Part shown: positions 11,046 through 22,597 of the stretch, one piece after another
Layout: each line of letters begins with the position of its first letter
Position numbering within the stretch: position 1 is the stretch's first letter
From: Mercenaria mercenaria
Taxonomy: Eukaryota > Mollusca > Bivalvia > Venerida > Veneridae
NCBI RefSeq assembly: GCF_021730395.1
Contig: NC_069363.1
Coordinates: forward strand, 51,951,001 to 52,015,000
Direction: 5' to 3'
Length of the DNA stretch: 64,000 nucleotides
The notes under the pieces: model-generated
Databases searched by the model: none
Told to the model about the DNA's origin: nothing
Seen by the model: only the letters and a program-made list of their open reading frames with translations
Translations under genes and position numbers: made by a program

Positions 11046-12990
11046 ACTGGGATAAATTATTAGTTGAATCCTCGATGTTTCTTCTTCTACCGCTGGATAC
11101 CGAATGAGCTCTCTGCCATCCATCTACCTATTTATACCCAAGCAGACGTGCTATTTTTAGAACTTGTTTCTGATTGGTCTAAATTCAAACATAACGTTTT
11201 ACAACGAGTACTTGCTCTATCAAATATCTGGTTCCGTTTAACTTTTGTATATGACATAATGAGTGAAGCTGGGACCCAGCCATCCACATAATGAACCCAA
11301 ATCAGCATAAATGACCCAAATTCTATTATTAACAGCAATTCAACAATAATTATAGCAATGATAACCTGAAAAGGGAGTCAAGCACTATCTGTGCTTATGT
11401 GTTACGTTATCAATATATTAAATATACAAATTATTCTGACAATAGCCCCCTGCTCAAGAAAATACTTTCAGTTTTTCAAACACTTAAGGAATAATCTGTG
11501 TACAAATTCTCCTTTTCTTTTTACTATTTCTCGATTTTTTACAAATCATGTATCACTGCTATCATTAAACCCCCAACTGGGATATAAAATCAGGAAGATG
11601 GCACTGGGGCAGGTTTCTACATAAAATATGCATGGTAAACATCAGAGAACCCTTTTTTGAAATCCTGAAAAAACTCCTGAATGAAAAAAAATTAAAACAT
11701 GCACATTTATACTTTGATATGTATCATTTCTATTGGTGCATTTAATTTTTTTCAAGTGTCAAGAAAGTATACTTATAGATTTTTTTAAAATCTCAACTGT
11801 CAAAAATTTGAATTTCCTGGGGGAGGCTTAGAGGTCATAACCTCAGAGAGCAGAGAAATGTAAACAGAATAAGCACGTGGCTTTGTTTATCAACAAAAAT
11901 ACTGCAGCAGAAGATTATTCACAACATTCATTCACCTCTGTTTACCTGCTTTTTATCACCTATGTGTTTATCTCAGAAAATGATTTACACTTATTATGTG
12001 CATGAAGTGAATAAATACTTATTATATAACTAGTACATGTAGTACATAAGTGTTTATTTACTGAAGCTTGTGTTAGATAAATAAGTTGTAGTTTCTGACT
12101 GTTCTGTTTCCACAGTAACTATGTTCCATTTTCCCCACTCAATGCATTATTTTCAATTGAATTTGGGAATAATCTGGTATGAAAGTCCAGTTGCAAAGTG
12201 CCACAAACTTATCAGTAAATTTGATGCGCCATGAATGTGTATTGTTTTGACAGTCCTCTCTAATTGCCTATTATCTTGACTTCCTTGATAATACATTGTC
12301 AGACTGAAACAGGCCTCCAAAAATTCCGCCAAATTTTCATTTTTATGTCTTGACACTGTGTTTCACAGTCCTAGTGTTACATTCATATTGATTAATTTGG
12401 ATTTAATTAAATAATTTCCCAAACGAAACAACATATCAAATGAGAATAAGTTTTGCTTTGTTGACTGGAATGATAACATTGATAGGGAATATATTTCCTA
12501 TAGAACAATGTCTTATAAAAAAATCCCACAAAACTTATCAAGTACCTGTGAAGAAAGGAAAACTAGTGATTTTAAAGAAAATATTTACAAAAATTGGATT
12601 AATAACTTTTACAACTGAAAACAGCAAGTAAGCTGCATGCTCTTCTGTTTTTGAAAGATCGTCTGCTACAAGCTACCTGTGTTTACAATGGTTATTTTTA
12701 GCTACTGCTTCTGAGTAACAAAATGTAGCTCCTCCCACTATTTTCTGTCTGCCCCGGTAGGAAATGTTGGGGGTTTAACATACATTCAGTAATATACTGA
12801 TTAAATTAGTATCAAAGAACAAACATCTCTAAAAGACTCAGCAGAAAGTATATGATTTCAAGAATATCATACAACGATCATCTCCTGACCTTTTTATTTT
12901 ACTATCATCAAGAATGATATTCATTTGTTTCTCTGATCGTAAAAGTACTTGTCATCTTTTCTGTTGACAATAATTGTTATCACCAAAACC
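11046..12990. other. Gene-free AT-rich stretch
   Basis: Short frames occur on both strands but none has a recognisable domain, a sensible composition or repeat support. A 63-codon frame at 12440-12631 starts with a hydrophobic segment that could pass for a signal peptide, but nothing else supports it as a gene. Confidence 0.5.
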
Positions 12991-12995
12991 TCCTT

Positions 12996-13310
12996 TTACA
13001 CGATAGCTTCTGTCAGACCTACTATAAACCCTTTACCGAGATCATTTCTCATGCCATTTTGTCTCCATGACTGCTTATGCTCAGATTTATTTTGGCCATG
13101 GTCTTTATAACCCCTATCATCTCGCCTGTTAATATCTCTAACATATATACCCTTTCTGTTATGCCAACGTGATCCTCTGTTCACGTACTTAATAGATGAC
13201 TTCTCATGATACAGGTTGTATCCTTGATTATCAAAATTGTGTGACTCTGGTCTGTCATCAGATTGTCTCCAGTTTCTTTCTGTTCTATCATGATGCCTAT
13301 AGTCTTGCAA
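12996..13310 (-). other. Charged Arg/Asp/His-rich frame next to the integrase start
   Basis: Downstream of the integrase zinc-binding part (minus strand) a 104-codon frame is rich in Arg, Asp, His, Asn and Gly (for example HHDRTERNWRQSDDRPE). It has no integrase catalytic-core features that I can see. It could be a low-complexity segment of the element or unrelated sequence at its broken end. Confidence 0.3.
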
Positions 13311-13339
13311 ACCATGTCTACCGTACCTGCTCTTTGATG

Positions 13340-13916
13340 CCAGGTCAGTCTTTACTTTCTGGCATACATCACATGACCGGCAAAACCTTGTTACTTCATT
13401 TGTGATGCCTGGTCAATGAAAACTCGTTCGTTTTTTATCAAGTGTCTCTTTAGCTGATAAGTGTCCCCTGGCTATTGACTTATGAGCTGATGTCATAACA
13501 CTTCTCCTGAACTGGGTTGGGACTACTACCTGTTTAACAACTCTTCCCTATTTCTCCTCGAAGATTCTATATAATATGTTTTTCCTCATTTCATAATGAA
13601 ACCTGAAACCTCTTTTTGTTTTCAGTTTCGCCTTATCCTTAGCATAAATCCAAAGTTTCTTTAATGTCTCATCATCTTTCTGAGCAATTTTGATTTGCTC
13701 AACATCAAACGTTTGCTCTTTGACTTCGCAAACCTCAGAGGGTTCCGTAATACCCACCTTTATTGCATGCTGAGTTTCCGTCATCCCAGTTGCAGCAATA
13801 TCTTTGCCGGATGAAAACTGTCTTTCATCTCGGGTTTTCCAGTTTATGTCTGGCTTATCTGAAACTCCCTTTATATTACCGATTATCAAATCGCATATCA
13901 TGTTCGGCACAACCAT
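13340..13916 (-). pseudogene. Protease end and integrase zinc-binding region (Gypsy-like)
   Basis: On the minus strand, a stretch ending the protease (MICDLIIGNIKGVSD) is followed by a linker with the pattern ILYRIFEEK. Beyond this lies an HHCC-type zinc-binding module with His residues in HKSIARGHL and the Cys pair in CRSCDVCQK. In retroelement integrases this domain precedes the catalytic core and helps the enzyme assemble on the DNA ends. The core itself is not recognised. The element is treated as a fossil. Confidence 0.65.
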
Positions 13917-13925
13917 TGCCTCAAT

Positions 13926-15276
13926 TTAACCTTTAAAATATGGTGTGTCAACCTGTATCTTTGCTGCAGGAACTGTCCTTGAACGTCCATCGATCGCAAC
14001 CATAAGGTACCTCTTATCTAACATTTGATTCTTTGATACAAGACCTTTCTTGACAGCTGCCAATTCACACCCTGTATCTCTCAAAACCTGAACTTCATTA
14101 TCACTTATATATCCTTTCTTCAATGTCAAGTTCCTTTCACCGTTTGTTGAATCAATGGTACGGGTGCTTGCTATAACCGAAATGGATTTTCCATGTGCTA
14201 ACATAAGTCGTCCATCTTCTATGCAGTCTTTTGACCGTTCGTCATCTAATGATATTGCTATAACTGAGGCTGCAACTTTTCTGTCATCCGAATGTGTGTC
14301 TTTCTGCGCTTGGCCTTCCCTTTTCCAGTCTGTGGGTGTAGACTCTTGCATTCCATGCCTATTTCTCTGTCTTTCCTCATAGGATCCCCTACTAGCTAAA
14401 GCTGCACTGCTTACTTTCCTCTTGGATAGGTCTCTGCATTCTCGTTCTATATGACCTTCCTTATTACATATGAAACATATGGGCTTCTTAAAAGCTCGCT
14501 TTTCTCTTTGTGTAGGCTGAGACACTGGCTGAACCTCAGTCGAAGGCTGTGGCTCTTTGCTGCATGACAAATTACTTCTATTCAACTGGTTAGATGTGAT
14601 AGAGCCGCCATGAGCTTCAATATATGGTTCTGCCAACTGTGTAATCTCAGCTCTCGACTTTGCAACTCTTTCCTTTAAGAATAAAGCAAGGTCCTTGGAA
14701 CAAGTTTGGATGAACTGTTCTCTGATCATAACGTCTTTCAGCATTTTAAACGTATTGTCAACTTCTGCCATCTCTGTCCATCGACTGAAATATCTGTCCA
14801 GCCTTGCCATAAACTGGAAAACAGTTTCACCACGCTCTGGTTTGCATTCCCTGAACTTCAATCTAAAACCTTCCTTTGTCAACTGATAACGTTTCAGCAC
14901 TGCTTTCTTCAATGTTGGGTAGTCATTAGCATTCAGCCTTTAATTTAAGCATTTCCAACTCCTGCTGTTTCAAAACTCGTTCTTCTTCGTTTAAAGATCG
15001 TTCTTCTTCTTTCAAAGCTCATTCCTTTTCCAAACGTTCCAACTCAAATAACCTTTTCTTCTCAGCCTGTTCTAGCTCGAACAATCGTTTCTCCTTAGCT
15101 TCATGAGCCTCAAACCTACGTTGTTCATCATCATGACGCCGCCTTTCTTCATCTCGTCTCAGCATCCTCTCCTCGCGTTCAGTATTCTCTTTCTCTTTCC
15201 TATCCATAAACTCTATGAGCTCTGATCCTGAGAGACCCATACGATCGCCCGTCTCAACCCATTTATCGTAGTTCAT
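13926..15276 (-). pseudogene. Gag with zinc knuckle, and aspartic protease region (Gypsy-like)
   Basis: The minus-strand N-terminal part (15019-15276) is a highly charged coiled-coil-like stretch (repeats of ERRRHDDEQRR and LFELEQAEKKR). The next frame (13926-14912) has the gag core typical of Gypsy elements (TVFQFMARLDRYFSRW), a CCHC zinc knuckle (CFICNKEGHIEREC) that would bind genomic RNA, and a protease stretch around VLRDTGCELAAV, where D-T-G is the active-site triad. It is broken at one or a few points between these parts. Confidence 0.75.
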
Positions 15277-15406
15277 CTTTAAGCTTTAGGCTGGAACTAA
15301 CTCTAAAATTCCACTATATGTGACTCAGACTTCCTTCAGTCACAGCGCCTTCTGGTATACCAACAGAACGTTAAAACCACTAGTCTCTGTACCTCCTTGG
15401 ATATAG

Positions 15407-15424
15407 ATCCCGGACGAGCCCCCA
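15407..15424 (-). other. Primer binding site complementary to tRNA-Pro
   Basis: The minus strand reads TGGGGGCTCGTCCGGGAT, the 18-base sequence complementary to the 3' end of tRNA-Pro that many retroviruses and Gypsy-like elements use to prime minus-strand synthesis. It lies three bases from a CA dinucleotide that would end the 5' LTR, which fixes the LTR edge at 15428 and the element's direction. Confidence 0.85.
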
Positions 15425-15427
15425 AAT

Positions 15428-15929
15428 TGTCAGGATACGGTTATATGGCCCAGGGAAGTGCCTACGCCTTTTGTATCTTGAACAATAAAATGGGTCCTAT
15501 CCCTAAGGTGATTATGTCTTAGACTAGCTGACAAACGAAATAGAATGTCCTTTGTTAAAACGTATAGCTGGTGAGACCAAATATCTCATATATATAGAAT
15601 TTTCCTCTGGCTACCTTGCCTAAATGATTCGTGTACCAATGATTCGTAAATGATTTTAATTATGAGCTAGACAATTTTAGGGATCAGGCAAATCACTAAA
15701 TGTTTCAAACTTACAATTTTCAATTAGCTCAAACTCCTATAGGCGGAGACTCTGTACTTGACTGGTCTTTTTGTTGAAGTTCCCGTCAGACAATGTCTTT
15801 GAATCAATAACATACGAGTCCAATCGCATAGATGCTCGGCCTCTGTCCTCTCAAACTCTATATGAATGCCCTGACCCCTGGATGCCCAGCGCCTATATGC
15901 TATCATATGTAGCATTCATCTACCATATA
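15428..15929 (-). repeat. LTR portion of the Gypsy-like element
   Basis: It begins on the plus strand with TGTCAGGATACGG, so the minus-strand LTR ends in CA next to the primer site. It is cut off at 15929 by the Polinton. A palindromic stretch near 15891-15924 (ATGCTA and TAGCAT arms) has a close relative at 26937-26972, beyond the Polinton. Confidence 0.6.
15924..15929. repeat. Polinton target-site duplication, left copy (CATATA)
   Basis: CATATA directly precedes the left terminal repeat and is matched exactly by CATATA at 26800-26805. Six base pairs is the usual duplication length for Polintons. Confidence 0.9.
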
Positions 15930-16080
15930 AGTAGTATTAAATATAAGGCTTCTGGGCCAATCTGACCTCACCTGACCCCTTGACCTCTTCTAAAAAATCC
16001 AAAGCCGGCCAATTCAAAGTTAAAAATTCCAAAACCAACCAGTCGTAAAATACTAACTCAATGCATTTGTACCCTGAAAA
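15930..16080 (+). repeat. Polinton left terminal inverted repeat
   Basis: The sequence starts AGTAGTATTAAATATAAGG and ends GTACCCTGAAAA. It matches the reverse complement of 26649-26799 with about four differences by eye. A diverged echo of its middle part (CAATCTGATCTTATTTAACC and a later CCGGACAATTAAA) follows at about 16128-16195, so the subterminal zone also carries a degenerate direct repeat. Confidence 0.92.
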
Positions 16081-16233
16081 TCTTTAAGAGAAACTGAGTT
16101 TCTATCTTTGATGAACGTAAGGTTGAAGGGTCAATCTGATCTTATTTAACCTATAACCCTTGACCAGCCCAGACAAATACCGGACAATTAAACAAACCAC
16201 AGGTTTAAACCCAATTAAAAGTTTTAAATACAT

Positions 16234-16740
16234 ATGATATGGATGAGTTTACATAATAAAATATATTGTTTGAAAGAAAGAAGATTTACTGATTATATAA
16301 ACCCCAATTATGTTACAGCAAAAAACGGGAAAAGAATGATAATGGCCACCTGTTCATCTTGTGGAAGAATGAAATCAAAGTTTGTTAATAGTACTATCAA
16401 AGCAGGTAATTTAGATATCCATAAAGCAGTGTTACCTTTATTACCTAAAAAAGGGTTAACACTTCCAGGATATAACTATTGTGGACCAGGAAATCCTTTA
16501 GATAATGGACCTCCTGTCAACGAACTGGACGTAGTATGTAAGACCCACGACTTTTGCTATGACAGCGGTGTAAAAAAGGGTATATGTGACAAACAAATGC
16601 TTTCCAACTTAAATAACACCAAATCAAAAACATTTGGAGAAAAGATTACAAAACATTTAGTTGTAAAACCTGCAATTAAAACGAAATATAAACTTGGTCT
16701 CGGACAAAACCGAAATTCAAAAAACGGGAAAAGGGGGTAG
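16234..16740 (+). CDS. Polinton PLA2-like protein with N-terminal zinc ribbon
   Basis: A 168-residue frame. The first ~55 residues resemble the small domain often found in Polinton and adintovirus proteins (YCLKERRFTDYI, then KNGKRMIMATCSSCG with a Cys pair). The middle carries a phospholipase A2-like core of the parvovirus VP1 type: a Ca-loop-like YNYCGPGNPLDNGPP at about residues 88-102 and the catalytic His-Asp pair in CKTHDFCYD at about 108-116. In viruses such domains help particles leave the endosome. That role here is inferred. It is the first gene inside the left TIR. Confidence 0.75.
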   Translation: MIWMSLHNKIYCLKERRFTDYINPNYVTAKNGKRMIMATCSSCGRMKSKFVNSTIKAGNLDIHKAVLPLLPKKGLTLPGYNYCGPGNPLDNGPPVNELDVVCKTHDFCYDSGVKKGICDKQMLSNLNNTKSKTFGEKITKHLVVKPAIKTKYKLGLGQNRNSKNGKRG

Positions 16741-16763
16741 AGTATTTACTTGGACGTAAGTCC

Positions 16764-17735
16764 TTGGAAGCTAAGAGCTTACTCAAAGAGACTCCCGAAA
16801 TAACGTGGAGTGATGAATTAGCAGAGGAATTACACAAACCAATTAAAAGAAAATTTAGGAAACGACGGGTGATTGTTAATGACATTGATGATATTTGGTC
16901 TGCTGATTTAGTTGATATGCAAGCCTTTTCAAAATATAATAAAGGTGTAAAGTACTTGTTAACCGTTATTGATATATTCAGTAAATATGCTTGGGTTATT
17001 CCGTTAAAGAATAACACTGGAGAATCTGTTACTAAAGCGTTTAATAAAATAGTTTCAGAAGGTAGAACACCAACAAATTTATGGGTAGATGAAGGAAAAG
17101 AATTTTATAATAAAAAGTTTGAATCATTTTTTAATAAAAATAAGATTAATATGTATATACATTTAATGAAGGAAAAGCTGTCGTAATCGAAAGATTTAAT
17201 AGAAGTTTAAAAAGAATAATGTGGAAATATTTTACAGCAAATAATACTTATACTTATTTAGATAATTTACAGGAAATGGTTGATAAATGTAACAAAACAA
17301 AACATTCTAGTATAAAAATGACACCAACCAAAGCCAGTAAAAACTTAAATAAAGGTACTGTTCACTTTAATTTATTTGGTAATTTATAGATACCAAAGAG
17401 TAAACCAAAATTTAAAATTGGTGATCGAGTTCGCTTAAGCAAACTTAAAAGACATTTTGAAAAAGGATATACACCAAACTGGACAGAGGAAATATTTATA
17501 ATTTATAAAATTAATTATACAAATCCCAGAAAATACACTATAAAAGATTCAAATGATGAAATAATTCAAGGATCATTTTATGAACAAGAACTTTTACCTA
17601 CTACACAAGAAGTTTTTAGAATAGAAAACGTTATTAGACGAGACTATAAGAAAAAACAAGCTTTCGTAAAATGGAAAGGTTACAATGAAAAATTTAATAG
17701 TTGGGTTCCGTTTAATGAATTGGAAGAAATTTAAA
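16764..17735 (+). pseudogene. Polinton integrase (rve core plus chromodomain)
   Basis: A retroviral-type integrase region. The core starts at IWSADLVDMQAFSKYN, followed by KYLLTVIDIFSKYAW and the second catalytic Asp in NLWVDEGKEFY. A C-terminal chromodomain reads AFVKWKGYNEKFNSWVPF. In Polintons this protein joins the element's ends to host DNA and makes the 6-bp duplication seen here. The region is broken at a small number of points and is treated as a fossil. Confidence 0.85.
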
Positions 17736-17754
17736 TTGAAAATATATTATATAA

Positions 17755-18021
17755 ATGAGTAATAAAAATCTAATTTCTAATAATGGAATAGATCAATTAA
17801 TTATTCACCTAACTAAACTAGCTGCTGTTTACAGAAAAAGTTATACATTTTGTGGGAGAGTAAGTACTGGGTTATATATTACAAGAAGTATCTTTGGTTG
17901 TTCAGCTGCATTAGCACTTGTTCCAGCTATTCCTATATTTGTAGCAGTTGTTGATGTTGTTCCACCAGTAATTACCATATTTACTAATAGACTAAAACTT
18001 GACGACAAGAAATTTATTTAA
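17755..18021 (+). CDS. Small Polinton protein with hydrophobic segment
   Basis: The frame has 88 codons. Residues about 45-77 are strongly hydrophobic (IFGCSAALALVPAIPIFVAV and what follows), so a membrane segment or hairpin is likely. Small membrane proteins occur at this place in related elements, but I cannot name a function. Confidence 0.45.
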   Translation: MSNKNLISNNGIDQLIIHLTKLAAVYRKSYTFCGRVSTGLYITRSIFGCSAALALVPAIPIFVAVVDVVPPVITIFTNRLKLDDKKFI

Positions 18022-18288
18022 AAACACATCATCACAAAATAAAACAACTAATAACAAAAACACGGATTGCAGCTTTAGCTGTTCATAACCCTAATGATCC
18101 TGGAAAAGTAAATAAAGAAGAAGAGAAAAGTTATTCAAGATATTTTTACAATACTGTTAGAAATGCAGAAAGAAAAAATTATTTAATGCCCTTTGAAACA
18201 TATATGAAGGAATTTAAACTTAACGGATATAAAAGTAAAAAATAAGAAGAGTTATATTTAAGATTTTTTCTATAAGTATTTTATATAA

Positions 18289-18845
18289 ATGAGAAAAATT
18301 ATATCAGTTGAAGGTAATATTGCATCAGGAAAAGTACGTTTTTAGATATTATTAAAGAATATAATCATAATTTTAAAATAATTCCAGAACCAATTCATGA
18401 ATGGCAAAATGGACTGTGTTGTCTATTAACTGAAGAAGAAAATGTCGAAAGGTTATGTGATTGTCCCAGACCAAATAATCATCGAAACAACCCTAAAAGA
18501 GTTATTGCAACCGATTGTGACACTAATGAAGAAAAAATATATAAAAGCACTTACACAGCATTTAAAGACCTTGATATTAATTCAGGGTTAATAAAAATGT
18601 GCTGTGAAGGGAAAAACAGAGTAAAAAGTGGAATATCAAAGACTAATGGAAAAAGATATAAATTTAAATATTTCATTTCTTCTTAAACTTTATTTATTTT
18701 ATTATTTTTTAACCCTTTTTTGCTTATTTGTTTTTCTAAATATGATATATAGATGGAAATTGAGAGATCTACAAAGCAATATTATAAGAAATTTGAAATT
18801 AAAAATTGAATATAGACAAGATCCAAAAAATCAATTATATTAAAT
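18289..18845 (+). pseudogene. Deoxynucleoside-kinase-like region of the Polinton
   Basis: The start MRKIISVEGNIASGK is the P-loop signature of deoxynucleoside kinases, and FKIIPEPIHEWQN just after fits the conserved Glu-Pro and Trp region of that family. The enzyme would phosphorylate deoxynucleosides for DNA synthesis. Such a gene is found in large DNA viruses but is not part of the usual Polinton core set, so it may have been captured. The later part is poorly conserved and the gene is broken. Confidence 0.55.
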
Positions 18846-18936
18846 ATAAACGACTCTTATGGAATACTTGAGTCTGAACTTAAAGCTTTAAAAGGTATAA
18901 AAATAAACGTTGTTTTAAAAATAACTTTTGTAAAAA

Positions 18937-21900
18937 ATGAGTGCAACAGATACAATATATAAATCAGCTTATTTTCAATCAAAGGCTTTAGAAATTATTA
19001 ACACAAACGAAATAAAAAACACTTTACGTCAAGCTTTTGATGAAATAATAAATAGAATTGGTAATTGGATTTCAGAAGGAAGTGGTTGGAGAATAGAGTC
19101 AGTTGATGCTCATTATATAAATAGATATAAATATACACCACTAGCTGCTTCGAGTTATTTAAAATTACCAAAACCATTACAAAATCCAAAGAAAGGATTG
19201 ATAAATATAAAGAATGATGATAATGAATGTTTTAGATGGTGTCATTTAGCTTACAAATTTCCTGTAACAAAACATTCTGAAAGAGTTTCCAATTATGAAA
19301 AACATATAAACGATCTTGATTATACTGGAATTAAATTTCCTGTTACATTAAATCAAATACCTAAAATAGAAGTTTTAAATGATATTTCATTTAATATATT
19401 TGGTTATGAAGAACCTACGGGAATCTATCCATTGTACATATCAAAATATCAATATTCCGAAAGGTGTGACATGTTGCTAATTAATAATAACGAAATAACA
19501 CATTATGTTTGGATAAAAGACTTTAATAGATTAATGTTTAAGAAAAAAAAAATGTAAAAATAAAAAACATTTTTGTAAAAGCTGCCTGCAGCATTTTACT
19601 GAAGAAAGAATATTAAATGAACACATACCAAATTGTTTAGCTATTAATGGTGTTCAAGCTGTAAAAATGCCAAAAAAGGGAAGTAAAATACAATTTAAAA
19701 ATTATTATAAGGGTTTAGCAGTACCTTTTGTAATTTATGCTGATTTCGAATCAATAACTAGAAAAATATCAACTGCTTTACCGTCTAATAAATCTTCATT
19801 TACCGAACCGTATCAAAATCATATAGACTGCGGCTATGGTTTTAAAGTTGTTTGTTGCTATGACGACAAATATACTAAACCAACACAGGTTTACAGAGGA
19901 CCCAATGCAGTTTATAAGTTTATTGAAAAAATGCTTGAGGAAGAGGAGTATTGTAAGGAAATATTTAAAGAGCACTTTAACAAAGAATTAAGAATGTCTA
20001 AAAAAGACGAAATTGAATTTAAAAAACAAAAGTTTTGTCATATCTGTGAAAAAGAATATATAGAAGATTCAATCAAAGTACGTGATCATTGCCATATAAC
20101 AGGAAAATTCAGAGGAAGTGCTCACTCAGAATGCAATATTAATTTTAGACTAACACACAAAATTCCTGTTATTTTTCATAATTTAAGAGGTTATGACGGT
20201 CATTCTATTATGCAACAAATAGGAAAATTCAAAAAAGAAATTAATGTTAGTCCTAATAATATGGAAAGATATATGGCATTTATGATAAGTGATTTAATTT
20301 TTATTGATTCATTCCAATTTATGTCTCAATCATTGGATAACTTAGTAAAAAATATTCCAGAATTTAAATATTTATCTCAAGAATTTAATTGTGAAAACAT
20401 TAATCTATTAAAAACAAAAGGTATTTATCCATATGATTACATGGATTCATTTAAAAAATTCAAAGAAACAGAATTACCTCCTAAAAAAGAGTTTTATTCA
20501 ATTTTAAATGAAACACACATATCTAATGAAGAATATGAACATGCTAAAAATGTTTGGAATACATTTAAAGTTAAAACAATGGGAGAATATCACGATCTAT
20601 ATTGAAAAACTGACGTATTACTTTTAGCTGATGTATTCGAAAATTTTAGAAGGTTGTGTTTAGAGTACTACAAATTAGACCATTGTTATTATTTTAATAG
20701 TCCTGGTTTAGCTTGGGATGCAATGTTAAAAATAACTGGAATTCAGTTAGATTTAATAACTGATATTGATATGTATCTTTTTATTGAAAAGGAACTCAGA
20801 GGAGGAATAAGTTATATTTCAAACAGATACAGTAACGCAAACAATAAATATATGAAAGATTATGATCCTGCATTAGAATCTAAATACATTATGTACCTCG
20901 ACGCCAATAACCTTTACGGTTGGGCCATGTGACCTTTACCCTCTGGAAATTTTAAATTCATATCCGATTAACAATTCAAGAAATTAATTGCAAAAGGTAA
21001 AACTAACTTTATAGTTGAATGTGATCTTGAATATCCAAAAAAATTACATACTGTACATAATGATTATCCTTTGGCTCCTGAAAAAATTAAAATACCAGAC
21101 GAATGGCTTTCAAATTATAGTAAAAATATTAAAACTGAATTTGAAATAGGAATAAGCAATGTAAAAAAATTAGTTCCAACTTTAATGAAAAAACAAAATT
21201 ATGTTGTTCATTTTAAAAATCTTGAACTATATACACAATTAGAGTTAAAAGTAACAAAAATACATAGAATATTAACTTTTGACGAAAGTCCTTGGTTAAA
21301 AAAAATATATTGATTTTAATACTCAAAAAAGATCTGAAGTAAAAAATTCATTTGAAATGGACTTTTTTAAGTTGATGAACAACTCTGTATTCGGTAAGAC
21401 GATGGAGAATTTACGTAAAAGAATCAATATTAAGCTGACACATGATGAAAATATTTTATAAAAATATATTGCCAAACCTTCATTTGTTAGTTCAACGATG
21501 TTTAACAAGAATTTATTTGGTATTCATAGAATAAATAGAAGCTTGTTATTAAACAGACCTTGTTATGTTGGAATGTGCATTCTAGATTTATCAAAATATC
21601 TAATGTATGATTTTCATTATAATTACATTAAGGAAAAGTACGAGGATTTAGCAAAGCTTTTATTCACTGACACTGATTCATTATGTTATGAAATAAATAC
21701 TGAAGATGCATATGAGGATTTTTATAAGGACAAAGATTTATTTGATAATAGTGATTACGATAGTAATTCAAAATTTTATTTCAACAATAATAAAAAGTAA
21801 TTGGAAAATTTAAAGATGAAGCTGCTGGCATTCTCATTGTTGAATTTGTTGGATTAAGAAGTAAAATGTATTCATATTTATTAGAAAACGAAGTTAATGT

Positions 21901-22126
21901 TAAAAAATGTAAAGGAATTAAAAAACATGTTGTAAAGAAAACAATAGTTCATAAAAATTATAAAGATACTTTGTTTAATTCAACACGAAGTAGTCACACC
22001 TTTAAAGTTATTCGTTCTGATAAACACAATCTTTTCAATTATGTTATAAATAAATTATCTTTATCATGTTATGACGATAAAAGATATATTCTTGATAATG
22101 GTATTGACACATTAGCTTATTCTTAA
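18937..22126 (+). pseudogene. Polinton protein-primed DNA polymerase B
   Basis: A large region of B-family polymerase signatures in order: the exonuclease motif VPFVIYADFES; a Cys-His stretch beginning FCHICEKEYI and ending DHCHITGKF; HNLRGYDGHSIM; DVLLLADVFENFRR; the palm motif MYLDANNLYGWAM (SLYP-type); and the catalytic LLFTDTDSLCYEI. This set is characteristic of the protein-primed polymerases of Polintons and adintoviruses. The enzyme would copy the linear element from its ends. The region is broken at several points and is treated as a fossil. Confidence 0.9.
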
Positions 22127-22216
22127 ATAATAGAACCTTAAAATGTTAATTGAATATTTTTAACGTTTAAAGAATCAATATAAATTACATCATTCATTTT
22201 AAATTTATTAGCATAA

Positions 22217-22537
22217 TTAATAGAAATAGATTCGTTTTTTTCTGTTTGTTTGTGCATTGTAACTTTGAAGAATTACATTTTCTTTATTTTTTAGTTGTAA
22301 TTTAACTTCTCCTTTATCTAATTTAATTGCATCGACAAGAATAATTAAAATACAATTAAAATTAATTCTTACATTATTACCATTTTGAACTAAACCAGGA
22401 CTAGCATTTACAACTTTCCATTGAAATAATCCACTATCGGTATCTTCAGTATAACATGTTAAAAACAATGGAGGTTTTCTTATTATTTGTCTTTCTATTT
22501 TACTTACTTTTTCGTTTATATTATTGAATATTCCCAT
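22217..22537 (-). CDS. Small Polinton protein, unknown
   Basis: About 106 codons if read from the Met of MGIFNNINEKVSKIE. That Met is preferred because the upstream residues look like leader noise and because the neighbouring minus-strand gene starts with the similar MGVFNDVKQ. The body is rich in Val, Asn and Lys, with a predicted beta-rich middle (FQWKVVNASPGLVQNG). I do not recognise the family. A minor structural role is only a guess from its place in the late, minus-strand cluster. Confidence 0.4.
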   Translation of the reverse strand: MGIFNNINEKVSKIERQIIRKPPLFLTCYTEDTDSGLFQWKVVNASPGLVQNGNNVRINFNCILIILVDAIKLDKGEVKLQLKNKENVILQSYNAQTNRKKRIYFY

Positions 22538-22597
22538 TATATTAAGTATTACAGTTAAATAAAAATACAATAATTAATTAAAGTTTTAATTAAGATT

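Larger units (their letters stand above)
12996..15929 (-). mobile_element. Gypsy-like LTR retroelement, partial, Gmr1-like pol order
   Basis: Read on the minus strand, the order is part of an LTR (15428-15929), a primer binding site (15407-15424), a gag region with a zinc knuckle, an aspartic protease and the zinc-binding start of an integrase. No RT or RNase H is recognisable. Integrase directly after protease is the Copia-like order known from the Gmr1 group of Gypsy elements, but in a partial copy this needs caution. It is a broken fossil with several breaks. The LTR portion adjoins the Polinton that starts at 15930, so the rest of the LTR may lie to the right of 26805. Confidence 0.75.

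Noticed and set aside
15430-15930. The Gypsy-like LTR as part of the Polinton
   Set aside because: The Polinton ends are fixed by matching TIRs and the CATATA duplication, which place this stretch outside it.
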